DNA of 40,917 bases. It comes from a bacterium. Its GTDB lineage: Bacteria; Auribacterota; UBA3054. A model generated the notes under the pieces. The model saw only the letters and a list, made by a program, of their open reading frames with translations, did not search any database and was not told the DNA's origin. The stretch covers positions 1-40,917 of the forward strand of contig JAGCGH010000008.1 in assembly GCA_017649705.1 (NCBI GenBank), written 5' to 3'. Within the stretch, counting starts at the first letter, position 1; each line of letters starts with the position of its first letter. Shown here one piece after another: positions 1-7,706 of this stretch. The translations under genes were made by a program, and so were the position numbers.

Positions 1-411
1 GGCTGCTCTGTTGTCGCGAGAGCCTCTATCAGCGGCTCGCAAGTCGGCTGCCAGGGCGAAGTCGGCACCGCCATCTCTATGGCCGCCGCCGCCACCGCGC
101 AGCTCTGGGGCGGCTCCATGAGCCAGATCGAGTACGCCGCCGAAATTGGCATGGAGCACACCTTGGGCCTCACCTGCGACCCGGTCTTCGGCCTGGTCCA
201 AGTCCCCTGCATCGAACGCAACGCCCTTGGCGCCGTGAGAGCCCTCTCCGCCGCTTCCTATGCCCTCGCCACGGACGGCATGCACCTGGTCCGCTTCGAC
301 GACGTCATCGACGTGATGTACGCCACGGGCATCGACATGCAGTCAAAATACCGCGAGACCGCCCAGGGCGGTCTGGCGAAGATCATGCGCGAGCGCTTCA
401 ACAACCGCTGA
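1..411 (+). CDS. sdaA: L-serine ammonia-lyase (Fe-S L-serine dehydratase), C-terminal part
   Basis: This is the last 136 residues of an oxygen-sensitive iron-sulfur L-serine dehydratase, which deaminates L-serine to pyruvate and ammonia in the cytoplasm. The frame is open from the first base, so the gene begins outside the window. The visible part has the alpha-domain signatures [29 protein letters not shown] and VPCIERNA. Counting from the first complete codon, Cys17, Cys59 and Cys70 are spaced 42 and 11 residues apart. That matches the spacing of the three [4Fe-4S] ligands known from the Legionella enzyme (from memory). The protein ends at ERFNNR without the C-terminal Cys tail that plugs the active site in some members. 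A strong hairpin terminator follows. Family identity is very secure; whether it is a one-chain or alpha/beta type cannot be seen. Confidence 0.93.
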   Translation, partial: GCSVVARASISGSQVGCQGEVGTAISMAAAATAQLWGGSMSQIEYAAEIGMEHTLGLTCDPVFGLVQVPCIERNALGAVRALSAASYALATDGMHLVRFDDVIDVMYATGIDMQSKYRETAQGGLAKIMRERFNNR

Positions 412-437
412 CAGTCAGTTTCCAAAAAAATCTAATA

Positions 438-481
438 AAAAAATAATAATGCGCAAAAGATTTTGCGCATTATTATTTTTT
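438..481. terminator. Bidirectional rho-independent terminator
   Basis: There is a perfect 21-bp inverted repeat (438-458 with 461-481) around a 2-nt centre. It has a GC core (GCGCAAAA/TTTTGCGC) and A/T runs on both outer sides. It lies between the convergent sdaA (+) and the SUMF1-fold gene (-), so it can stop transcription from both sides. Confidence 0.9.
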
Positions 482-522
482 AGGCTCAAAGCCTCTATGT
501 TAACTTTGATCCGTTTTGATCG

Positions 523-2223
523 TTAATTCAAAGTCAAGGCTACGCGGAAGCCATTGACTTGATTACCACTGCTGGAAGCACTTCCAGTACGACGGGCAGA
601 ACGGAGATCGCTTGCATTGCTTGACCAGGATCCGCTACGCAAAACGCGATAACCATTATAACTGGATCCGCTTTCCGGTCCTTTGGGATCGGTCACCGCA
701 GCAGTGCCAAGGTTGAGCTGCAGATAGTCCAGGCACCATTCCCAGACATTGCCGTGCATATCGTACAAGCCCCAGGCGTTCGGCAAATACGAACCGACAG
801 TACATACCGAGTTATAGTATTTTCCCTTGCCATCGTCCCGATTTGCATTATATCGGCCAACCTCTGCCGCTTCGGCGCATGCAGTAGTGTCGGAAAGATT
901 CTTCCCGCTGTTAAGAGCCGTGGTCGTCTCGGCTCTGCAGGCATACTCCCACTGTGCATCCGTCGGCAGGTCGAAACGAAGGCCGGTCTTAATACGGAGT
1001 TGGCCTAAGAAGGTGCTGCCGAGGACTCCGGTGCCGGCGGGCCAGTTGGCCCCGGAGCCGCGGAGATCGTCGTAAGTCACGCTTTCCACCGCATTATCAT
1101 CGATATCGTTCCCATCGTGTTTATACCCGCTAGGATTTGAACCTGTGACAAGTTTATACTGTTTCTGAGTCGCTTCGAATACGCCGATGTAAAATGCTTT
1201 CGTCAAAGTCACCTGGTGCTGTTCTTCAGTGGTGGCTCCTCTGCCCGTTTCATTGCTCGGGCTGCCCATGGTGAAGGTTCCGGGCTCAACTTTTCTCAGA
1301 ACCAGCTTCGTGGTCTTGTATTCACTCGTCCAGCCGCCTTGCGGGACGTCGGCGAGATAACTGACAGGATAGCTTGAGGCGCTGGTTCCGCCGGAAAGGT
1401 CGATGACCATGTAAAGCATTTCCACAGCTTCCACCTTGACTTTGAAGCCGTCGGTGATGGTATCGTAGAAACTATCGTTCGGCGTCCAGAAGGTCTTGTG
1501 CGTGCCCATATCTTCGATCATGCCGTCGGCGCCGTCGCCGCTGAGCGTACCATACTGGCTCAGGTCGAAAGTGGTTTCACCGCTGTCGGTCGTTCCGTAG
1601 AATTTCACGGCGAGGCGAGGATCGGCGCTGGTGGAAGACACGGTGTAGTTAATGATGACGTTTCTGGTGAAGGGCCAGCCCTGCAGGCAGGTGACGTTCT
1701 CAACAGTGACATCAGCCTTGGCGCTCAGCGTCAAGGACGCCGTCACAACGATCGCCGCCGCGAAGAGCCTCGAGCGTTTCTTAAGGAGAAGCGCGCCGAG
1801 AATAGCGAAGGCCAGAATGCCGATGGGTTCGGGAAGCAGCTTAACGGAGCGGTTGAAGACCGTCGAGCCCGAGCTGGTGGTCACGGTCTCTGTCAGCTGG
1901 TAAGTGTCGGTCTTGGGAAAATCTTGGTACTCTTCCGTCGTGTAATTCCAGACGGTGGTTCCTTCCACGGCTGTCCCGGAATCATCGGAAAAGATGACGG
2001 CCGTGACCATCGGATCAGATGTGTCCGTGGCGGTGATATCGAGAGATATCGGAGTTCCTTCCGCGAAGGCGCTGCTGTAGGTAATGGGATCGTTCGGCCT
2101 TAAGTTAATGGTGTCGGACGTGATCTCGCTTCCGTCGAAACGGACGGCGGGCGACCAACTCTCCGCGCAGAGCGCCGAAAGGCAGAAAACAAGGGCGATG
2201 CCGGCAATTATAACTTTTTTCAT
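523..2223 (-). CDS. Secreted SUMF1-fold protein with internal PEP-CTERM-like anchor (apparent two-protein fusion)
   Basis: The 566-residue product starts with a signal peptide (residues 1-20, cleavage near LCA/ES). A beta-rich region of about 110 residues follows. Next come Pro-Glu-Pro at 131-133, a hydrophobic stretch and KKR at 148-150, which is the layout of a PEP-CTERM sorting tail. Immediately afterwards residues 151-170 look like a second signal peptide (SRLFAAAIVV..SAKA). Then come a beta-sandwich-like region and a SUMF1/formylglycine-generating-enzyme fold from about residue 300 (VEPGTFTMGS, LPTDAQWEYACRA, WGLYDMHGNVWEW, GFRVALTLN). The C-terminal segment RVLRSGSWSSNASDLRSARR lacks the two Cys residues of catalytic FGE, so it is probably not a sulfatase activator. 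Its function is unknown; a structural or binding role at the surface is inference. The start is supported by a GGGGGA ribosome site 6-10 nt upstream. It is a single gene flanked by its own promoter and terminator. Confidence 0.85.
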   Translation of the reverse strand: MKKVIIAGIALVFCLSALCAESWSPAVRFDGSEITSDTINLRPNDPITYSSAFAEGTPISLDITATDTSDPMVTAVIFSDDSGTAVEGTTVWNYTTEEYQDFPKTDTYQLTETVTTSSGSTVFNRSVKLLPEPIGILAFAILGALLLKKRSRLFAAAIVVTASLTLSAKADVTVENVTCLQGWPFTRNVIINYTVSSTSADPRLAVKFYGTTDSGETTFDLSQYGTLSGDGADGMIEDMGTHKTFWTPNDSFYDTITDGFKVKVEAVEMLYMVIDLSGGTSASSYPVSYLADVPQGGWTSEYKTTKLVLRKVEPGTFTMGSPSNETGRGATTEEQHQVTLTKAFYIGVFEATQKQYKLVTGSNPSGYKHDGNDIDDNAVESVTYDDLRGSGANWPAGTGVLGSTFLGQLRIKTGLRFDLPTDAQWEYACRAETTTALNSGKNLSDTTACAEAAEVGRYNANRDDGKGKYYNSVCTVGSYLPNAWGLYDMHGNVWEWCLDYLQLNLGTAAVTDPKGPESGSSYNGYRVLRSGSWSSNASDLRSARRTGSASSSGNQVNGFRVALTLN

Positions 2224-2274
2224 TTTGTTCCCCCGTGTGGGTGTTTTTAATGAGGTCCTCCGCTGATCGCGATG

Positions 2275-2283
2275 ATTATATCA
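2275..2283 (-). promoter_or_regulatory. Extended -10 promoter of the SUMF1-fold gene
   Basis: On the minus strand the sequence reads TGATATAAT, a TGn-TATAAT extended -10, with no good -35 hexamer at 17 bp. The predicted start of transcription is near 2268, giving a leader of about 45 nt before the ATG at 2223. The rest of 2224-2503 is AT-rich, holds the divergent amidase promoter and shows nothing else clear. Confidence 0.6.
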
Positions 2284-2480
2284 TCGAAGAGCGGCGTTTT
2301 AGATTTTAACTATATAATTATAAAATCAATGGAAAAGAAAATCAAGTAGTTAACAAAACGCCTGTGCCCGCGCGGCCCCGGATCTTTTTAAAAATCGTTT
2401 GAGGCTAGACATTTAAATTGGCGGCAGAAAACGGAGGACCAGCGTCTGGCCGCGAAGCAAGCATAAGATGGGCCCTCGGG

Positions 2481-2492
2481 TTTTGATATAAT
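2481..2492 (+). promoter_or_regulatory. Extended -10 promoter of the amidase operon
   Basis: The sequence is TTTTGATATAAT with TATAAT at 2487-2492 and no convincing -35. Transcription would begin near 2499, only about 5 nt before the ATG at 2504. There is no Shine-Dalgarno sequence in that gap, so the message may be effectively leaderless. Confidence 0.65.
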
Positions 2493-2503
2493 CTAAATAG
2501 ATT

Positions 2504-3571
2504 ATGGGTAAAATCAGGTTTGCATTTCTCTGGCTTTTCTTGGCGCTGTGCGCCTTGAAGTCGGCCGCCGCCGCGCGCCACTTCGAGGTCGGCGGCAGCG
2601 CTTTCAAGCTGGAAGCCACAGCCCTGGGTTCCGCCGAGTTCGTCTCGCTTTACGACCTCAGCAAGGCCCTGGGCGGATCGCTTACCTGCGACGAATGGAC
2701 CAGGTGCCTGGAAATGAAAGCCTCGGGAAAGTCCTTCCGCTTCATGCCCTCCTCCAAGGCGGTGCTCATAGATAACGACGACTGCCTGTACCTGCCCAAC
2801 GCCGTCACCGAGATCAAAGGCGACGCCCTGGTTTCCACCGCCTTAATCACTTCCATCCTGCCTGAATACATAAAAGCTTCCGGGAAAGGAAAAGCCTCCC
2901 AGGGAGGCAAAAAAGTGGTGGTCATCGACGCCGGCCACGGAGGCCACGACACCGGAGCCCAGGGCGGCGGCCGCAACGAGAAAGACATCACCCTGGACGT
3001 GGCCAAGAGAGTCCGGGACCTTTTGACGGGAATGGGATACAAAGTGATCATGACCAGGACCACGGACGTTTTCCTGGAACTGCCGGACCGCTCTGACATA
3101 GCCAACATCAACGGCGCCGACATCTTCGTCTCCATCCACGTCAACGACGCGGCCAACACCGCGGCCTGCGGCACGGAGACCTATTATCTCTCCAAGGTCC
3201 AGGTGGACAACGACTATCACGCCAGACGCTTGGAAAGCTCCTCCTACGGCTACGAGCTGCGCCGCCGCTGGAAAGCCCTGACCACGAAAATGAAAAGCGT
3301 CCTCAGGCAGCAGCACTACCAGACAACCCAGCAGAAATCGAAGCTGCTGGCGGAGAAGATCCAGCGCCGCCTGGCGCCCGCGGCGGGCGGCGACAACCGC
3401 GGCGTGAAGGGCAAGAACCTGTCGGTGCTGAGAAACGCCTACTGCCCGGCCTGCCTGGTGGAGATAGGCTTTATCAGCAATTGGTCCGACAGGAAAAAAC
3501 TGAATTCCAGCGCGCATAAACAAGCGGTGGCCAGCGCCATCGCCCAAGGAATAAAGGATTATCTGAAATGA
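2504..3571 (+). CDS. N-acetylmuramoyl-L-alanine amidase (Amidase_3), exported
   Basis: This 355-residue periplasmic zinc amidase cleaves the bond between N-acetylmuramic acid and L-alanine in peptidoglycan, as in daughter-cell separation. It has a signal peptide (residues 1-24, ending SAAAA). A region of roughly residues 27-120 resembles the copper-amine-oxidase N-terminal-like module often found before amidases. The catalytic domain runs from about 135 to 353. Zinc and catalytic positions are visible: His in VVIDAGHGGHD, Glu in GRNEKDITLD, His in VSIHVNDAA and Glu in LVEIGFISN. Its TGA stop overlaps the ATG of the glutamate racemase gene (ATGA), implying translational coupling. Linkage to murI supports a peptidoglycan role. 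The start is set by the signal peptide and the promoter just upstream. Confidence 0.92.
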   Translation: MGKIRFAFLWLFLALCALKSAAAARHFEVGGSAFKLEATALGSAEFVSLYDLSKALGGSLTCDEWTRCLEMKASGKSFRFMPSSKAVLIDNDDCLYLPNAVTEIKGDALVSTALITSILPEYIKASGKGKASQGGKKVVVIDAGHGGHDTGAQGGGRNEKDITLDVAKRVRDLLTGMGYKVIMTRTTDVFLELPDRSDIANINGADIFVSIHVNDAANTAACGTETYYLSKVQVDNDYHARRLESSSYGYELRRRWKALTTKMKSVLRQQHYQTTQQKSKLLAEKIQRRLAPAAGGDNRGVKGKNLSVLRNAYCPACLVEIGFISNWSDRKKLNSSAHKQAVASAIAQGIKDYLK

Positions 3572-4368
3572 ACAGACAAGACCCCATAGGGATATTCGAC
3601 TCCGGGCTGGGAGGCCTGACCGTCGTCAAAGCCGTCCGGGAGCGCATGCCCCAGGAAGACGTCATCTACTACGGCGACACCGCCCACGTCCCCTACGGCT
3701 CCAAGAGCCAGGAGACCATCCTGTCCTTCACCAGGGACGCCCTCCGCTTCTTTTTGAGCCACAACGTCAAATGCATGGTCATCGCCTGCAACACCGCCAC
3801 GGCCCTGGCGCTTCCCGAAATTAAAGCCGAAAGCCCCGTGCCCGTGCTGGGCGTCATCGAAGCGGGCGCCCGGGCGGCCGTCCGGGCTTCGCAAAGCAAG
3901 AAGATCGGCGTCATCGGCACCCCGGCCACCATCGCCTCGGAAGCCTACACCAAGGCCCTGAGAAAACTGGAGCCCTCCTGCGACATCTACGCCCATCCCT
4001 GTTCCCTCTTCGTCCCCTTCGTGGAGGAAGGCTGGCTGGACCGCCCGGCCACCGCGATGGTCATCGAGGAATATCTGAGGCCCCTCAAGATGGCCCAAAT
4101 AGACACGCTCATACTGGGCTGCACCCACTATCCCCTTCTGGCCCCCAAGATCAGCGAGTTCCTGGGGCCCGAGGTGAGGCTGGTGGATTCCGCCTCTTCC
4201 TGCGCGGAGGAGCTGGAGGAGATCCTGAAGGAAAAAGAGCTGCTGCGTCCGGAAGGCGAAGGCAGCGAGACCTTCTTCGTCACCGACGGCGCCGCCAAGT
4301 TCGCTGAGAACGGGTCCCGTTTCCTGGGCCGCTCCCTGCAGGCTATAAAATTCACCCCCTCCAAGTGA
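3568..4368 (+). CDS. murI: Glutamate racemase
   Basis: This 266-residue cytoplasmic cofactor-independent racemase converts L-glutamate to D-glutamate for peptidoglycan precursor synthesis. The family hallmarks are all present. They are GIFDSGLGGLTVV with Asp11/Ser12, the first catalytic Cys at residue 74 in VIACNTATA, and the second at residue 185 in LILGCTHYPLL. YYGDTAHVPYG is the substrate-site loop. Length is typical for MurI. The gene starts inside the amidase stop codon and is followed after 3 nt by a small membrane-protein gene, so the three are probably co-transcribed. Confidence 0.96.
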   Translation: MNRQDPIGIFDSGLGGLTVVKAVRERMPQEDVIYYGDTAHVPYGSKSQETILSFTRDALRFFLSHNVKCMVIACNTATALALPEIKAESPVPVLGVIEAGARAAVRASQSKKIGVIGTPATIASEAYTKALRKLEPSCDIYAHPCSLFVPFVEEGWLDRPATAMVIEEYLRPLKMAQIDTLILGCTHYPLLAPKISEFLGPEVRLVDSASSCAEELEEILKEKELLRPEGEGSETFFVTDGAAKFAENGSRFLGRSLQAIKFTPSK

Positions 4369-4371
4369 CAT

Positions 4372-4782
4372 ATGGTCAACAGAACATCCCGCAGAGGCTC
4401 TGGAAGAGCCTCCAGGGGCCCTGAAAGCTCGAAGTGGTATCTGAGGGCCCTCATGATGGCAAGCCGCATTCTGGCCTCTCTGGCCGTCCTTCTGATGGCT
4501 TACCTTTTTTTCGATCAGCTCATCCATTTGCTGAGCCACAGCCTTTGCGACGTCTTCGCCCTGCTGCTTATTCCCGTCCTGCTTTCAGTATGCTATCTTG
4601 CGAGCTGGAAAAGCCTCTGGTGGTCGGGCGCCGGCGCCCTGGCGGTCCTCGCCGTCTTTTTGGTTTTCATGAGGCTGGCGGAAGCGGACGCCAACCTGCC
4701 GCTGGAAATAATCGTATTGCTTAACATCCCGACGCCTTTCCTGCTTCTGAGCGCCGCATTGGAAAATTACTCGAAGAGATGA
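4372..4782 (+). CDS. Small four-helix membrane protein of unknown function
   Basis: I do not recognise this 136-residue protein. It has a strongly basic N-terminus (about 25 residues rich in Arg and Ser). Four hydrophobic segments follow at roughly residues 32-55, 60-79, 82-102 and 108-129, so it should be an integral inner-membrane protein. It starts 3 nt after murI, without an obvious ribosome site of its own, and ends 32 bp before the convergent cnoX stop. An internal start at Met28 or Met29 would remove the basic tail. No clear hairpin separates it from the convergent gene. Its position suggests, but does not show, an envelope-related job. Confidence 0.65.
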   Translation: MVNRTSRRGSGRASRGPESSKWYLRALMMASRILASLAVLLMAYLFFDQLIHLLSHSLCDVFALLLIPVLLSVCYLASWKSLWWSGAGALAVLAVFLVFMRLAEADANLPLEIIVLLNIPTPFLLLSAALENYSKR

Positions 4783-4814
4783 GCGTCCTATGCCTTTTTT
4801 GCGCCTGCTGCCGC

Positions 4815-5630
4815 TTAGACGAAAAGAAGATTCGCCAGCCTGGCGCGGGAGCGGAGGATGAAGGGGTCGTTGTCCCCCATCAGCGCGAAGAGGGCCAGAA
4901 GGATCTTCCTGGCCAAGTCGTCGCCGAACTTCCTGTCTTTGGCCACGAATTCCAAAAGTTTTTCCACGGCTTCCTCGAAGGCGGCGTTTTTCAGGAGGGC
5001 TCTGATCTCATCCCAACCTTCATTGCCGCTGCTTTCCTCCGCGGTTAGTTCCTTGAAGAGCAAAAGAAGGTTGGTCTTCTCCGGGAGCAGGGCGGGAGAC
5101 TCCATGGCTTCGGCAGTCTCCCGGGCTTTTTCAATTTGCCCGGTCTCCAATAGCAAGCGGACGTGAGTCAGCCAAAGATTCCTGTCCTCCTTCTTCTCCT
5201 CCCTGAGAAGCGGAAGGAGCGCCAGGGCGCGCAGCTTCTCGCCGTTTTGGAGAGCCTGTTCGTATTCTTCCTGGAGCGATTCGCCGGGCGACTTGGGAGG
5301 CAGGTAGGCCTGCAGGGCCCTTTCCAGCCCCTGCTCGTCCATAAATCCGTCTATCCTGTCCACGGTCTCGCCGCCTTTTATGACCAAAGTGGTTGGCAGG
5401 GCGGTAAGCCGCATCTGATTGGCCAGCATGGCTGCTTCCGGCTGCTCCACGTCCATCAAGGCGGCCTTCAGGGAAGGATTTTTCGCCATGAGGGCTTCCA
5501 CCGCGGGGATGAATTTGGGATAGCTCTGGGAGCGGGGGGATTCGAAAATTACCAAAAGGACGTCCTCAGCCTGACATTCCTTTATGATCCCGGACAATTC
5601 CCGGGGAGATTTTAAATTTTGGATCGCCAT
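4815..5630 (-). CDS. cnoX: CnoX/YbbN-type thioredoxin-fold chaperone lacking the CXXC motif
   Basis: This 271-residue protein has an N-terminal thioredoxin fold (about 1-110) and TPR-like helices ending in KFGDDLARKILLALFALMGD..RARLANLLF. That C-terminal pattern is characteristic of YbbN/CnoX, a co-chaperone that protects unfolded proteins and hands them to GroEL and DnaK. The active-site region reads ESPRSQSYPKF. It keeps the RSQ of the E. coli protein (RSQHC, from memory), but the remaining Cys is replaced. A redox role is therefore unlikely and a holdase role fits better. The cis-Pro loop (LTALPTTLVI) is kept. It is the last gene of the valS-to-cnoX operon, 4 bp after gspI. Confidence 0.82.
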   Translation of the reverse strand: MAIQNLKSPRELSGIIKECQAEDVLLVIFESPRSQSYPKFIPAVEALMAKNPSLKAALMDVEQPEAAMLANQMRLTALPTTLVIKGGETVDRIDGFMDEQGLERALQAYLPPKSPGESLQEEYEQALQNGEKLRALALLPLLREEKKEDRNLWLTHVRLLLETGQIEKARETAEAMESPALLPEKTNLLLLFKELTAEESSGNEGWDEIRALLKNAAFEEAVEKLLEFVAKDRKFGDDLARKILLALFALMGDNDPFILRSRARLANLLFV

Positions 5631-5634
5631 AAAA

Positions 5635-6054
5635 TCAAAGGTTCTTGTTGCCGAAGTCCACGAAGAAAGTCGTGAGATTAAATTCCGTGGCGGGATTAGT
5701 CCCGTTCCAATAGACCGTGACCGTCACTTCCCTTAAGTCGGGGTTGGTAACTTCATTGGCGGAGTCTTCGCCTATGTCCTTGACTTCCTCAATGATCTCC
5801 ACGTGGAAAGAATAATCCGGGAAATCCGAGCCGAAGTCGCCGTCCGTGACGATGTCTTCAGCCTTCTTCTGCCAATAGAGCGTCTCGATGTCCGCCATGA
5901 CTTTCCTGGCCAGGTTGGCCTGCACCGTCAGAGCCTCGGCCCGGGCGATGGCCCTGGTTGAGCTGCCGATGAGCTTGAAAGCGGCGGAGGCGCCGATGGA
6001 AAGAATGACGATGGCCGCCATGACTTCCATAAGTGTAAAGCCGCGCCTATTCAT
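5635..6054 (-). CDS. gspI: Type II secretion minor pseudopilin, GspI-like
   Basis: This 139-residue prepilin-type protein starts with MNRRG/FTLMEVMAAIVILSIG, a prepilin-peptidase site after the Gly with Glu at mature position 5 and a hydrophobic N-terminal helix. The short globular part, with ALTVQANLARKVMADIE, resembles GspI (minor pseudopilins are assembled at the tip of the type II secretion pseudopilus). It overlaps gspH by 8 bp and is followed 4 bp later by cnoX. A GspJ-like gene, usual next to GspI, is not seen. Assignment to I rather than another minor pseudopilin rests on length and the N-terminal helix pattern. Confidence 0.75.
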   Translation of the reverse strand: MNRRGFTLMEVMAAIVILSIGASAAFKLIGSSTRAIARAEALTVQANLARKVMADIETLYWQKKAEDIVTDGDFGSDFPDYSFHVEIIEEVKDIGEDSANEVTNPDLREVTVTVYWNGTNPATEFNLTTFFVDFGNKNL

Positions 6055-6688
6055 CAGCGTCCTCCCTGCGGAATGAGACCTGGCCGGTGTAGGTCACGTC
6101 TATCACATAGCGCATCTCAGGTTTCCTGGCAGCGGACATGACGATGATCACCGGCTCCACGTTGCCCCTTGCGTCGAACTCGATGGTGTAGGGATCCTCG
6201 TCGTATTCCTCGTTGTACTGGTCCCTCACGAATTCCAGCCTTACGCTTTCGGGAAGTCTCCTGGAAGTCTGGTACATGGGAGTGCGTGAGCGCAGGTTGG
6301 TGACCGCCGCGTATTCGTTTTCATAGTAGTCCGGATGATCGGTGCTGACGTCCAAGTTGGCGGAGGAATAAGTGTCCCCCAGAAGGTAGTCGGCGTTGCC
6401 GGTGAGGTCTGTTAGTTCCAGGGGAAAATCGTTGTATTTGCTGTCTCCGCGGGCGGAGCGGTAGGACTGGTCCTCGAAATTGAAAGTCAGGGTGTAGGGC
6501 GCCTTCTGCAGCGCCGCGTGACCCTGGAGGTTTTTTATGGTGATGGTCAGCATCTGCGCTTCCTGCCTGAGCTGGGCAGTGGTGAAAAGCTTGGCGATGT
6601 TCGGCGAGGCCACCGAGGCCACGATGCCGACGACCACGATGACGATGACAAGCTCTATCAAGGTAAATCCTGCCGCCCTACTCTTCAT
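6047..6688 (-). CDS. gspH: Type II secretion minor pseudopilin, GspH-like
   Basis: This 213-residue prepilin has the leader MKSRAAG followed by FTLIELVIVIVVVGIVASVA, with Glu at mature +5 and a membrane helix. The following segment (PNIAKLFTTAQLRQEAQMLTITIKN) matches the GspH pattern, in which the pilin helix runs into a beta-sheet globular domain. The C-terminal part contains DPYTIEFDARGNVEPVIIV, a beta-strand motif common in GspH. It would help initiate or cap the pseudopilus in the inner membrane. It overlaps gspK by 11 bp upstream and gspI by 8 bp downstream, a sign of strong translational coupling. Confidence 0.78.
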   Translation of the reverse strand: MKSRAAGFTLIELVIVIVVVGIVASVASPNIAKLFTTAQLRQEAQMLTITIKNLQGHAALQKAPYTLTFNFEDQSYRSARGDSKYNDFPLELTDLTGNADYLLGDTYSSANLDVSTDHPDYYENEYAAVTNLRSRTPMYQTSRRLPESVRLEFVRDQYNEEYDEDPYTIEFDARGNVEPVIIVMSAARKPEMRYVIDVTYTGQVSFRREDADE

Positions 6689-7706
6689 AACTCTTCATAA
6701 GCGTTGGATACCCGCTGCCGCTGGGATTCACGAGCCATTCCACCATTCTGGAATAGTTGTTGCAGCGTCCGTATGACCTTATTCTCATGGCGCCCGTGGA
6801 GCCCTGGACCTTTTCCGTTCTGCGCTGTTCTATTACGTTCTCCCAGGAATCCGGATCCACCACCCTGAGGACGTCCTCCGAGGCGGTGTTGCGGTTCACC
6901 TGCGAGGTGCGCGAGTTGACCGTCACGAACCTTTTGATGCCGGGGTGGCATTCGGGAGGCTCGGCGGGATTGACCTCATCCATGTAATTGTGCCAAACTT
7001 CCTGCATCCAGTCGTTGGTGTCGTAGCCGGGAGTTCCGTACCATAGGGTGTAATCGACGGAGCCCGGGTCGAGATAATTCACCATGTCTATGATGGTCAA
7101 AAACTCGCTGGCGTCCTGCATGGGGGCGTTGGGGATGCTCCTGGGAGGATCCATTTTCTCATAGTCCGTGTATTCGGCGCCGGACAGTTCCGGAAAGTCG
7201 TCGCTGTCCACGTAATCGATGAGGCAGTCCACCAGTTTGTTTATGACCTCCTCGTCCACCAGCGCGATGCGGAAAAGCTGCCTCAAGGAATCATAGCTCT
7301 TGTTTTCAGCCCAGGAGGAGATGTTGATGAGGCTGGCCTCGTCCATTGGTCCCAGGCCCTTCTGGCCGAAGTCGTCCTGATATTTGACGGTGAAATTTCC
7401 GTCCCCCAGGGGATAGCAGAGGAAGATCTCCTCGAAGCGCTTGAGCGTTTCCGCGTCCTCGGGAAGATCCGCCCTGGGATTCAGCTTCCCGGACATGCTC
7501 TCCCTTTTCATTTCCGCGATGCAGCGGTAGATCCCGGCCTTGGCCAGATAATAGGCCTTCACGTCGTCCACGTAGTTCCTGGCCAGGCGCAGTTCGGTCT
7601 GGATGGAATAAACGTAGGCGGTGGTCAGGGTGATGAGGAAGAAAAGGATGAAGCAGACCATCACCAGAACTACCCCCCGGGGCCTCTGGAAATCTCTAGC
7701 GGTCAT
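6678..7706 (-). CDS. gspK: Type II secretion minor pseudopilin, GspK-like
   Basis: This 342-residue protein starts MTARDFQRPRG/VVLVMVCFILFFLITL. The basic leader and Gly are present, but mature position 5 is not Glu, as expected for GspK, the tip subunit of the pseudopilus. The segment IQTELRLARNYVDDVKAYYLAKAGIYRCIAEM is the GspK-type long helix. Later parts contain acidic patches (LIDYVDSDDFPE) and helix-hairpin-like stretches (VNSRTSQVNRNTASEDVLRVV). It begins directly after the gspF stop codon. Together with gspF, gspH and gspI it forms a secretion sub-cassette; gspD, gspE and gspG are not in the window. Confidence 0.8.
   Translation of the reverse strand: MTARDFQRPRGVVLVMVCFILFFLITLTTAYVYSIQTELRLARNYVDDVKAYYLAKAGIYRCIAEMKRESMSGKLNPRADLPEDAETLKRFEEIFLCYPLGDGNFTVKYQDDFGQKGLGPMDEASLINISSWAENKSYDSLRQLFRIALVDEEVINKLVDCLIDYVDSDDFPELSGAEYTDYEKMDPPRSIPNAPMQDASEFLTIIDMVNYLDPGSVDYTLWYGTPGYDTNDWMQEVWHNYMDEVNPAEPPECHPGIKRFVTVNSRTSQVNRNTASEDVLRVVDPDSWENVIEQRRTEKVQGSTGAMRIRSYGRCNNYSRMVEWLVNPSGSGYPTLMKSYEE

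Noticed and set aside
4783..4814. Terminator between the convergent small membrane protein and cnoX genes
   Set aside because: The gap is only 32 bp and shows no stem long enough to call; transcripts may overlap or end inside the genes.
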